Assembly (NCBI RefSeq): GCF_958979055.1
Contig: NC_084887.1
Span: forward strand, 34,574,620-34,638,619
Direction: 5' to 3'
Origin: Alnus glutinosa
Taxonomy: Eukaryota; Streptophyta; Magnoliopsida; Fagales; Betulaceae
DNA: 64,000 bases
Shown here: positions 1-13,411 of the stretch, piece by piece
How positions within the stretch are numbered: the first letter of the stretch is position 1
Layout: the number at the start of each line of letters is the position of its first letter
Program-made: the position numbers and the translations under genes
The notes under the pieces: generated by a model
Told to the model about the DNA's origin: nothing
The model's input: only the letters and a program-made list of their open reading frames with translations
Databases searched by the model: none

Positions 1-419
1 CCGTTCAAACAGGTATCGAACACTGACTTTCTGTGGCTGACGTCCGGACTCTGCTTCTGGCCGTCTGGACGGGCTGTAGGGAAACCGACTTTTCTGATTC
101 TATAAATTCTTCAGAATATTTCTTTCACCACATTCTTTCCTTCTTTGAGAAGCACATTGCACAACTTGCCTTATTCAGCCATTTCATTTCTTGATCAATA
201 TTCCTACAATATTATTTTGTGAAGTCTTTTGGAAATACGGAGTCCCTAATATGGGAACAAATAATTATGCAAAATATTTTTCAAATCACAGATCTTTTAT
301 TTTTTGATTAATATTCTGCAATATTCTTTCTCACCTAGCTATTTCATTTTCTTGAATAATATTCTGCAATATTCTTTCTCACTTAGCTCTTTCTTTTTCT
401 TGAATAAAACAATTATGTT
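1..419. repeat. AT-rich repeat debris, no gene
   Basis: No coding sequence is visible. The stretch holds two near-identical neighbouring units of about 55 bases (around 300-410), each with an 'aatattctgcaatattc' core followed by 'tttctcac'. The first 90 bases carry 'gtccggac'-type motifs that also occur in the LTR-like relic near 18.3 kb. I read it as the edge of an old repeat that continues outside the window. Confidence 0.3.
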
Positions 420-479
420 TTGATATCGAATTTGCCAACATTAAAAACCCAACATATAATTTGTCATAAGGTCAATGTT

Positions 480-843
480 TGTCAAACTCACCATAATATA
501 GTTTGTGTGAGGGGCCTGTTGAGACTCTTTATCATCTCTTTTTGGATTGCACTTTTGTTAGAGCATTTTGGAGAAGCTGCCATTGGCCCATTAACACCTT
601 TGTTTTTGCTAACCTTCCCATGCAGGATTGGGCTAAGGTTCTGGTCAACCCTTGGTCTCTTTTAGGCGTCCCCAAAAGAAAAACTCATGAGTTTCAGCTT
701 CCTGCATTAATTGCAATGGACCATATATGGATGGCTCGAAACAATTTTATCCAAGGTGGTGCTCGTCCAGATTCCCAGTCTTGTCACAAAGCCATCAATG
801 CCTCAATCCAAAAACATTTGAAGGCTTGGACAGAAGACCCTAC
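480..843 (+). mobile_element. LINE remnant, zinc-binding (zf-RVT) part, left piece
   Basis: One frame reads as the end of the zinc-binding region found after the reverse transcriptase of plant L1-type LINEs. It has a Cys-Glu-Gly...Glu-Thr...His-Leu-Phe-Leu-Asp-Cys pattern followed by a tryptophan-rich linker. Translation runs to position 843, where a Ty1/copia LTR begins. Reading resumes at about 5803 with the RNase H domain, so the two pieces were one LINE end before the insertion. The start of the zinc-binding motif is frame-disturbed near 480-510, so this is a relic and not a working ORF2. A retro-derived RNase H-like host gene is a less likely alternative. Confidence 0.6.
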
Positions 844-3800
844 TGTCAAGTTTAGAGAATAGAGAATTTGGGAAGAATGAAAATTCTATTAATCTGAATG
901 ATCGAACTTTACAAGACTTGCAGTATATATATTGTTACAAAACTTACATTGGAAGTCAGAGACTAGCTAACAAATAATTTACAATAATAATATCTGTTTA
1001 ACAAACTGACAAAAAAGGGGAACGTGGCTATACAAATAAACACATGTGTAAAATGTGATCTAAACCCGATACTCCCCCTCAAGATGGATGGTAGATATCA
1101 CGAACATACATCTTGGACAACAGAGAATGGAAAACAGCACAGCCAAAGGGGCTTAGTAAGGAGATCAGCGAGCTAATTGTGAGAAGAAACATGAAACGTC
1201 TTGATAATACCAAGCTGAATTTTCTCTCGAATCAGGTGGCTGTCGAGTTCAATGTGTTTTGTTCGTTCGTGGTACACATGATTAGCAACTATATGGAGGG
1301 CTGCTTGGCTGTCACAGTAAAGGAAATCAGCTTGTGGATGAGGAACAAGTAAGTCCTTGAGTAAGGAAAGCAGCCACATTATTTCACAAGTAGAAGCCAT
1401 AGATCTATACTCGGCTTCAGCTGAAGAATGAGAGACGGTTTGTTGTTTCTTGGACTTCCAGGAAATGAGAGAACCACCAAGAAACACACAATAACCAGTA
1501 ATAGATCGCCTACTATCCACACACCCTACCCAGTCTGAATCGCAAAAGGCCTTGAGACGAAGATCACCATTGGCAGGGAAGAAAAGACCTTGAGCTGGAG
1601 CATATTTAATATATCTGAGCACGCGATAAGCAGCATCAAGGTGAGGCTGCCTTGGTTGAGCCATAAATTGGCTAAGGGTTTGGACTAAATAGGCTAAATC
1701 AGGACGAGTGATGGTCAAGTACAATAAACGACCAATCAATCTCCTGTACTCAGAAGCATCCGAGAGAAGAGCATCATCATCCCGGGAAAGCTTCAAGTTT
1801 TGCTTCATGGGAAATTGAACTGGTTTGGAAGCCAACAGACCGGAATCTTCCAAAATTTCTAATGCATATTTCCGTTGACAGACAAAAATTCTACTGGATG
1901 ATCGAGCAATCTCCAAGCCAAGAAAGTATTGTAAAGAGCCCAAATCTTTGAGGTTGAACTTGGCATTCAGCATAGTAATAAAAGAGGATACAACAATAGA
2001 ATCATTGCTAGCAATAGCCACGTCATCCACATAAATGAGTAAAGCAATAAAGGAAGAGCCTTGTAAGCGGGTGAACAAGGAATAATATGCTTTAGATTGG
2101 ACAAAGCCAAGACTAATGAGAAAGGATGAAAATTTAGAAAACTATTGTCTTGAAACTTGCTTCAAACCATATAGGGACTTGGTTAATCTACACACCTTTG
2201 ACTCCCCCTTAACACCAAAACCTGGGGGCATTTTTATATAAACTTCCTCATGCAAATCTCCATGCATCTAATTGGTGCAAAAACCAATTATTGGCAACAG
2301 CAAGGGCTAAGAAACATCTCACAGTAGTCATCTTAGCAATTGGGAAAAAAAATATCATGATAATCTAAACCCTCACATTAGGTGTATCCATTTGCTACTA
2401 ACCGAACCTTACATCTTTCAATGCTCCCATCAGCCTTAAACTTGACTTTATAAACTCACTTACATCCTATTGAACGTTTGTTGGAAGGAAGGTCACAAAC
2501 TACCCATGTTTTATTAGCCTCAAGAGCTGAAATCTCAGCTGACATGGCATCACGCCGATGACCAAAAGCAACAGCCTCATGATAGAACTTGGGTTTAAGT
2601 TGAGAAGTGATAGAGAGACAAAAATGTTTATAAGCAGGGGACAATTTATCATATGAAATAGAACTAGAGAAAGAATAGGGAATACTTGACTTTTGTGCAG
2701 TGGAGGACATCATAGAAGGTAGGGAAGAAGCCAGTTGACAGTGATAGTTCTGCAGGTACCGAGGTTTGGTTTTAAGTCTAAATGATTTACGAATAGGAGG
2801 CTGAGATAAAGGTTGATCGGAAAAAGAAGAAGAAGACCGATTCGGTTGGGAAGGGGAAGAAGAAGAAGGAATGATAGGAGAAGAAGGTGTAGTGGGAGAT
2901 GAAGACCAAGTAGAAGGAAAACTGAATGACATATCAGAAATTGGAACAAGTCAAGAAACAGGAAATTCTAGAGAGGAAGAAACGGGATTTAGAAAAGAAC
3001 CATCAGTAAATGTATGTGTGAGATTTAAGGCAAAAGGGAAGATATTCTCATGAAAACGACATCTCTAGAGGTGATAACAGATTGTGTATGTAGATTATAG
3101 AACCGATAACCTTTTGTGCCAAAGGGATATCGAATAAAAACACAAGGTAAGGCTCGAGTATCAAATTTGGTGCGATGTCTAGATAAAGTGGAAATATAAG
3201 CTAGACACCCAAAAACCTGAAGATGTGTATAAGGAGGGAATTTATAGAGAAGTTCATGGGGAGTTTTGTGGGAAAGAATAGATGTAGGAAGTCGGTTTAT
3301 AATGTGAGCAACGGTAAGAATACAATCACCCCAAAAAGAAATGGGAACTTGAGATTGGAATTTTAAAGTCCGAGCTACATTTAGCAAATGTTGGTGTTTT
3401 CTCTCCACAACTGCATTTTGTTGTGGAGTTTCAACACAAGAGAGTTGATGAATAATACCATGTGTGGAAAAAAAAAATTGTCCGTTTTGAATTCAGGACC
3501 ATTATCAATGCGGATGGATTTGATGGTGAGATTAAACTGAGTTTGAACAAAAGTAAAGAAAGATTGAACAAGATAGCGTGTTTGAGATTTATGTTTCATC
3601 AAATGCACCCAAGTGAAACGAGTATAGTCATCCACAATGGTTAAGAAAAAAATAGAACCATTTATTGAAGTATGAGCCATAGGCCCCCAAATGTCACAAT
3701 GGACCAATTCAAAAGGCATACAAGAAGTAGTTGTATGTATAGGGAAAGATAAACGGTACTGCCTAGCAAAAGGACATATAAAACATATGTCTTTAGAATT

Positions 3801-5801
3801 ACAGGAAATATCTGGAACATTATTATGAAGAAATTGCATTCGAGATGCAGATGGATGACCTAACCTATGATGCCATACATCAAAAATGGAAGTCTTTATT
3901 GAATTAAGGCAAGCAGAAAACGAACTAGCAACAGTACTAACAGCAGATGAAATTGAAGAAGAAATGGATGAAACGTTCGATTGTTACAGATAGAATAGGC
4001 CCCCTTCTTCCTTACCCACTCCAATCATCCTCCAAGGGCACAAAGTCTAGATAAAGCAAAAACCAGCCAAAAAAATTAAGCAAACTTTTAGAAAGTTTGT
4101 GAGTTTACTAGCAGAAATAAGGTTGAAAGTAAACGAAGGCACACAAAGGACTTCAGTTAGTGTAAGACTTTCTAAAATAACAACAATACCGATGTGTGTA
4201 ACAGGAACAACAGAGCCATTAGGCAATTTAACAAAGGTGAAAACTATCGCAGTAATGGTGGTGAAAAGAGATGGCAATTGATCATGTGATCAGTTGCCAC
4301 TGTATCAATAATCTAGGGAGTGCAATTTGGATTAATATGAGGAGATTTAACTAAACAAGTGGCTGAGAAAACAGAATACTTGAAATCAAGATTGAAAAAA
4401 ATAGAAGTGTAACTTGACACTTGAGAAGAAGTGGAGGCTGGAGCACAGGAAGAAGCACGCATGCTACCTGCCATGTGTGCATAATGTTGCTGGACAATTG
4501 ATTGTTGTTGAAGAAGAGATAGAAGCTCTTTGACACTGGTCTGGAGTGATGGTCAGTTGAGGTACAACATGATGAGAATCAGTTGAAGAAACAGAATTGG
4601 TATTGCCTCTTGAACATTGGCAGAGTGACTAGGTGAAGACCTTTTGATGTTCTTAGTGAATTTGAATCCCGGTGGGAATCCATGTAGGCGATAACACAAT
4701 GAGAACAAATGGGCTTCTGTTTGCGATATGGTTGCTTTGTGAAACGAGAAACAGGAACAGAGGAATTTGCCAAAAGAGTTGTAGACTCCTAAGCAAAAAT
4801 CTGTGATTTAACATAAATTTCTTGTTGCTTCTCTTCTTGTGTCACCAAAGAGAAGACCTTATTTTCGGAAGGCAGAGGCTCCATCAACAAAATCTGGCCT
4901 TGAATAGAAGCAAATGACTCATTTAAACCCATAAGGAATTGGTAAATGTACTCTTAATGAAAGAATTCAGCAATAACTTTCATACCACCACAGGAGCAAG
5001 GAGGAATGGAACGACAGTTACTGAGTTCGTCCCAAAGTGACTTAAGTTGAGTAAAATAGGAACTCACAGAAAAATTCCTTTGAGAAAGAATCGAAATTGA
5101 TTTCTGGAGCTGGAAAACCCTAGGTTCGTTTTTATGAGAAAAACGCTCTTTGAGATCAAGCCACATACCGTGACAATTATCAATGTAGATGACGCTGGTG
5201 GAGATTTCCTTGGAGACTGAATTTAGAATCCAGGACAGAATCATGTTGTTGCAACGCACCCAAGCTTGAAATTCAGCGCCGGCGTCAATCGCAAGTTAAG
5301 GAAGAGATCTGTCGACAAACGCCAACTTATTCTTCGCAGTGAGAGCCATTGTCATGGAACGACTCCAGGTATTCTAGTTTTCACCGACGAGTTGTTGAGA
5401 GACGAGAATCGCTCTCGGACTTTTGCCTTGAGGAAGATAGAAAGGACTTGCAAGATTGGTGAAAACAGAGGGTGAAATTGTGAATTGAAGAGGTGGATTT
5501 TCGATGTGTGATGAAGGATTATCAGCAGGTGAAGTTTGAGAAGATGAAAGAGGAATTTCAAACTCCATGGTTGTATGCACTGATACCATGTCAAGTTTAG
5601 AGAAGAGAGAATTTGGAAAGAATGAAAATTCTATTAATCTGAATGATCGAACTTTACAAGACTTGCAGTATATATACTGTACTACAAAACTTACATTGGA
5701 AGTCAGAGACTAGCTAATAAACAATTAACAATAATAATATATGTTTAACAAACTAACAGAAAAAGGCACGTGGCTATACAAATAAACACGTGTAAAATGT
5801 G
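844..5801 (-). mobile_element. Ty1/copia LTR retrotransposon, broken fossil
   Basis: This is a copia element on the minus strand. The direct terminal repeats are about 215 bases (844 to about 1060, and 5589 to about 5801). Beside the 5' LTR (the right one) is a tRNA-iMet-type primer-binding site, TGGTATCAGTGC, at 5577-5588. A purine tract near 1070-1082 precedes the 3' LTR. Parts in transcription order are a gag (UBN2-like) region near 5475-4950, the gag/pre-integrase part around 4.3-3.8 kb, the integrase core at about 3839-3025, and reverse transcriptase plus RNase H at about 2932-1173. It is broken in many places. The two LTRs differ at roughly a dozen sites by eye, so it is old, on the order of millions of years. 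It sits inside a LINE remnant. No clear target-site duplication was found. Confidence 0.85.
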
Positions 5802-5802
5802 G

Positions 5803-6165
5803 CTTCACTGGTCTCCTCTCCTCCACCCAAGGTCTTTTAAAGTCAATTTTGATGTGGCGGTCTGTCTTCTTTTTAGTGTTGCCTCTACAGTGCTCAGCAA
5901 CCATAACGGTTGGATCATGGCCGCTCGTATCCAGCAGCTGGCTCATTCTGAAGCTTCTTTTGGGGAGGCCTTGGCTGCCCTTTTAGCTATTTGCATGGCC
6001 TTTTCGGCTGCTTCTCCATCCTTTTTGAAGTTGACTCCCTCCGCTCCATTTTTGGCCATCAACGAAGGCCACATTTTTTTTACTGGTCGAGTGCTCCATT
6101 TATTGCCAATTGCCGCTAGCAGCTTAGCCTTTTCAGTGTTTCGATCGTCATGTGCCAACTTTTGA
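5803..6165 (+). mobile_element. LINE remnant, RNase H part, right piece
   Basis: The frame carries the RVT_3-type RNase H signature of plant LINEs. A Phe-Lys-Val-Asn-Phe-Asp motif carries the first catalytic aspartate near the start, and a Ser-Phe-Gly-Glu-Ala-Leu-Ala-Ala-Leu motif carries the glutamate. It continues the LINE cut by the copia element at 843. The second half of the domain has decayed. A purine-rich tract at about 6331-6365 could be the remains of a poly(A) tail. Confidence 0.6.
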
Positions 6166-6169
6166 GCAC

Positions 6170-6984
6170 ATGGTTGCTAAATGAGCTGCTTCTCACATGG
6201 TTTTTGGAAGCATTTCTGACATACAATTTTTTCTTTTCTTTATCTTTTAAAAATTAAGAATGACAAAGACCCCCCCTTCATAATTAGTTTTCCCTCTTCC
6301 TTGTTTTCCTTTTGTTTTCCTTGCATTGAATTAAAAACAAAAAAGGAAAAAAAGAAAGAAAGAGATAGGCTGCATTTTTTATTTCAACTAACAGATAGGC
6401 TACATTTTAAAGCATTAATAATTATTTTTATCGGTTTGAGATAGTTGGAAAATAAAGATAGGAGTCTCAAAACATTGATCTTTAGGTGTTTCTCAACTAA
6501 TAGGAAAAAGTTTGAAAAAAACTTGATTTTTATAACAAATGTTGGGAGGATCTAATTTATAGGGATAATCATAAAGATGCTTGACAATAACTAATAAGCT
6601 TTATTACTGAACCATAAAAAGGGCTAATTCCTTTTCAATTAATATGTGGATAAAATAACTTATATTTCGTATGTACAACTTGTATATACTTTTTTATTTC
6701 TATTTAACTTGTATATACTTTAAATATACAACTTGTAGTAAAACTATAAGTAATGATTTTTTTTTTTCTTTTTTCTTTTTTAACTAAACGACAGAAGTTT
6801 CAGAGACAAATAAAGCATAGTTAAAGAATTCACACACATACTTAAAACTTTACCAAATGAACTATTTACAGCTTCTTTATACAATTCGATTCAATATTCA
6901 AGTCTTTATTCCTAATAAATAAGGTTAATATTTTATCGGACCTAAGATTTAAATATTATTGAGCATTATATTCTCAACTAAATA
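6170..6984. other. AT-rich intergenic, no gene seen
   Basis: The stretch consists of simple AT-rich sequence with homopolymer runs. I see no credible open reading frame, RNA gene or terminal-repeat structure in it. Confidence 0.6.
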
Positions 6985-7809
6985 TGTAACACCCCCGTTC
7001 TATATTGAAAAGACAAAGAATAGCCCACATATAGTAGGTGATTTATAAAAATAGTCATGAATACTATGTCCTACATTACCGATTTATTAGGACAAATTGG
7101 AGTTTATAGGGATTTTAAGGAATTTCCAAAATTGATTAGTTATTTTGGAATGATAGTGCAGATGTGGTTAATATTTTTTGTTGTTGTACGTTACAAATGG
7201 TATCAAAGCCACTTAGTAACGCTAGGCCATGTGGTATTGGAATACCGCATAACATGACCCTTACAAAGACGTCAGGGCTTTAAGAGGGGGGGTTTGTAAC
7301 ACCCATGTCGCACATTGAGAAGATGAAGAGTAACCTGCAGAAAGTATGTGATTTATAGAGATAACCATGAGTGCTATTTCCCATATTGTCTAGTTATTAT
7401 GGGAAATTGTGCTTTATAAGGGATTCTAGGGAATATTTAAAATTGACTAAGGGCGCATTTGGGATTGTGATTTCGTAAAGAAAAAGTGTGATTTTAAACC
7501 AAATCACAGAAAATAAACTATGTGGGAACTGCGTTTTTAAAAAATTGGGATTTGAAAACGCAAAAAACTACTTTTTCAAATCGCAGACAATGTGATACTT
7601 TTTTGAAAACACAAGATTTTAAAAGGCTAACCTGCAATTTTAAATGTCAAACTGCGATTTTGCCAAACGCTTAATTGCGTTTTTAAAAATCAAATTTTCA
7701 AATCGTATATTTTTAAATCGCATTTTGTGAAATCACAAACCCAAATGAACCCTAATCCTATTGGAGTAATAACACAGATATGGCTAACACTTTGCCATAG
7801 GTAGTTACA
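6985..7809 (+). mobile_element. TRIM (miniature LTR element) with nested MITE
   Basis: This is a terminal-repeat retrotransposon in miniature. The 5' LTR is 6985-7195 and starts TGTAACACCC. It is followed by a tRNA-iMet primer-binding site TGGTATCAAAGCC (7198-7210), a very short internal part, and a G-rich polypurine tract at about 7282-7292. The 3' LTR is 7295-7809 and contains a DNA MITE. A 5-base target duplication 'aaata' flanks it (6980-6984 and 7810-7814) and matches perfectly. It has no coding capacity, as usual for TRIMs. The LTR resembles the reverse complement of the element at 47970-48532, so both belong to one family. Confidence 0.85.
7451..7752. mobile_element. Harbinger/Tourist-type MITE nested in TRIM LTR
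   Basis: This 302-base AT-rich element has terminal inverted repeats: GGGCGCATTTGGG at the left, and GGGTTCATTTGGG read from the right on the other strand. The inverted match extends about 25 bases inward. It is flanked on both sides by 'taa' (7448-7450, 7753-7755), the three-base TWA duplication expected for PIF/Harbinger-derived MITEs. There is no transposase. It interrupts the 3' LTR of the TRIM, so it is younger than that insertion. Confidence 0.85.
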
Positions 7810-7814
7810 AAATA

Positions 7815-10886
<3,072 letters not shown>

Positions 10887-11390
10887 ACTGAGTGGGTGAT
10901 AAAGCAAAAGTAATTCGAGTTATGACGTGCTTTAGAGTTGAGTGAAATTTTGGATTTAGGTCGGTGTTGATGAAATGTTGGATGGTATTGTAATGTTTTA
11001 ACTAGTATTTTGTTTGCTACTTGATTACTGAAGTACCTCTTTTGCATTCTTATGGCAAATCATTTACATGGTTTTGTTTTATGATAATTTCTTTTTTAAT
11101 GACATTGGCTTAGGGTTTCTGTTTGTTTCTATTTCCTTCCAATTTTTTAATTTCTTTTAGTTGGCAATTAAAACTGGCCGTGCACGCACAGCTTGAAAAT
11201 TTGTAAGCTCCACTGCGTGATTGACGTGGGTGAGCCAGGGTCTTTCAAATTTAAATGCCTTTTTCATCTTCCCTAAAATTGCATAAAGTGAATCCTCTTC
11301 AAGGATTAAATTATCCAAACCAAGAGATGTGACATTCTTTTCTAGTGTACAACCATGAGAGTCGCCGCCTGGGCTTCCTCTGAGGTAGAA
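10887..11390. other. RPL34 3' flank and spacer
   Basis: This contains the presumed 3' UTR of RPL34 (T-rich, ending somewhere near 11.0-11.1 kb) and then unremarkable spacer. No gene was seen. Confidence 0.5.
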
Positions 11391-11399
11391 TTAGTTCGA

Positions 11400-11690
11400 A
11401 GTTGAGTTTAGTCTAAAAGCATGGAGAAACCCTTGCTGTCCGCTTGGCAGTCTCTTGCTGTGTCTCTCAGTCTCGACTTCATTTTGGAAGGCAATTCTCT
11501 TGTGTTAGTCATGGCTCTTCAACCCGTCTATTGTGCAAATTGGAAAATTGACGAACTAATCTCGGATTCCATCTCTTCTATTGAGCAAGATTGGAACTCA
11601 TCTCGGATTCCATCTCTTGTCCATTGAGCATGATTGGAAAATTGCTGAACTTATCTCGGATTCCATCTATTCCATTCCAGGCTTCCAGCT
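11400..11690 (+). mobile_element. LINE RNase H fragment with internal repeats
   Basis: The frame from 11421 reads like the second half of an RVT_3 RNase H domain: Ala-Val-Ser-Leu-Ser-Leu...Leu-Glu-Gly-Asn-Ser-Leu-Val-Leu-Val...Ala-Leu, then Asn-Trp-Lys-Ile-Asp-Glu-Leu-Ile-Ser-Asp. In families of this type the Gly-Asn-Ser position is usually Gly-Asp-Ser, so the catalytic aspartate has become Asn here. The 'ctcggattccatct' segment is repeated three times between about 11562 and 11670, a local duplication that post-dates decay. It is a relic without function. Confidence 0.5.
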
Positions 11691-11699
11691 TTCTCTTTA

Positions 11700-12690
11700 T
11701 GGGAAGTTAGAAAGATTAACAAAAGTGTCGCGTCCATGTGATATATTGGGCCGTGATCAGATTTCACTTTGACTGCATTCCTACTTATTTTTATTTTTTC
11801 CCTTCTTACCCTATTTGTAGTGGAAAACATTCACCCCTTGTTTGCTTGTAATGTTTTCTTCTGTTTCGTTGTTGATTGTATTTTTATCGTCTACTTTTGT
11901 TTTTATCAACCGACTCAAAATACAAAAATAATTTTTACCTTTACATCACAGATTTTTTCAAACAAGAAACAAAAATCATTCTCTAAAACACACTAACAAA
12001 CCTAGCGAAACTAGCTGCAAAACATGCAACAACAAATAAATAAATAAAAACCTGTAAGAGAGAACCAAACAGAGGAAGATGAATGAGTCCAAATGCGAAT
12101 AGAGTGCACATGCTTAATTGTTGCAGCATGCCATCTTCTTTATGTTTGGATTATACTCGCGTTTAAAAAAATCTCAAGCCTGTGATTTCGTTTCACGGCA
12201 AGAACAAGGGAGACCAACATCATATCAATTTTCGGAAAAACTGATGTAATATTTAGTTATAAAACCAAAACCAAAGCATCGTTGGCCTCAAAGCCATATC
12301 CAACATAAATATAAACCAACAAAACCCTAGAACTTTTAGAACTGCTACAATTAAGAAGAGTAACTGGTTTGTTCTCAAAACAGAAATGCATGTGAAATAT
12401 CTCAAGCTTGTCCTAGCATGACCTAATGATGGTTATCTTGAATAGCACCAACTAAAGAGTGCTCAGATGATCAAATTGACTTTGCTTCAACCCCCAAAAA
12501 CCATGTCGCTCGAACTATTTAGAACCTCAACAAGAAATTAGAACTTTTTTTTAAAAAAAAAAAAAAAGGTTGTATGTCTTCTCTGCATAATGAATAAAAA
12601 AGGTACAATGAGAAGTTGGAGGCCAGTTTGGGGCAACGTGTTAATCGTTGATTAGATTAGTAATTGCTAATGTGTAGGGCTGAGTTGGTG
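11700..12690. other. Intergenic, no gene seen
   Basis: AT-rich spacer with an A-rich run near 12550. I see no gene and no clear terminal-repeat structure. Confidence 0.5.
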
Positions 12691-12899
12691 ATCTTTACGT
12701 GCACTTTTCTTATGTGGACAGAGTTGGTGAAACGGGCATAACATTGGCGGGCTTAGTTGGGCTTGGTGCAACCGAAATGGCACAGAAAAATGCTAGGGTA
12801 CAACAAGACAAAGAAAAGCTACACGTTGATGCGAGTCAAAGGGTTGGCTCAAGTGGTAAAAGCTTTGGTTTTGGTAGAATTTCAATTACATCTAAGGTT

Positions 12900-13200
12900 T
12901 AAATTTTTTTGGATCCACTCTTCGATGTTGTCCAAGACTCCCGGCGTCTTTGGCTTTGTCGACCGCGAGAGGTAAAGAGCCACGCCGGTGGCGAAACCGA
13001 GCATCAGAGGAGCGACAAATTCCAAAGGAATTGAGGGAATGGAATTGGATGATTAGGTTGTGGAAAAGGTCTTCGAATTGGGAATGGACTGCGATAATAC
13101 GAACTGTTTTGAGCCTCCAGCATCGGAAGAGGCGGAATTGACCACCTTGAAAGCGGCGTCGATTGGGTGAGAAATTGAGAATAAGAGAGGATTGGGATTG
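12900..13200 (-). pseudogene. Degraded coding relic, unknown family
   Basis: On the minus strand one frame reads ...Ser-Ala-Ser-Ser-Asp-Ala-Gly-Gly-Ser-Lys-Gln-Phe-Val-Leu, reaches a TAA at 13053-13055, and then continues in the same frame. The continuation is a hydrophobic segment (Phe-Val-Ala-Pro-Leu-Met-Leu-Gly-Phe-Ala-Thr-Gly-Val-Ala-Leu-Tyr-Leu) followed by a charged tail ending Asp-Asn-Ile-Glu-Glu-Trp-Ile-Gln. This looks like the end of a small membrane-anchored protein and not random sequence. I do not recognise the family. It could be a gene with an unseen intron, a pseudogene, or a captured gene fragment. Confidence 0.3.
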
Positions 13201-13411
13201 GTGGGAAGCCGACTTGGCAAAAAAAACAAAAAGAAAAAGGAAAGGAAAATAGAAAAAGAGATAAAAAGAAAATATTTTACTTGACATGTATAAATGGAAT
13301 ATATGGAACTGTACAATGACTCATTAAACACAATAATTTTCTTTTAGCTCCAACATAAATCCCCCAGAGCTAGAACATGAACATGGCTACTTTTCCCAAT
13401 TTCTCATTCTG

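Noticed and set aside
12820-12905. tRNA-like A-box and B-box wording ('ggctcaagtggt', 'aaggtttaaat') suggesting a SINE head
   Set aside because: No tail, no flanking duplication and only loose box matches, so it is not reported as a SINE.
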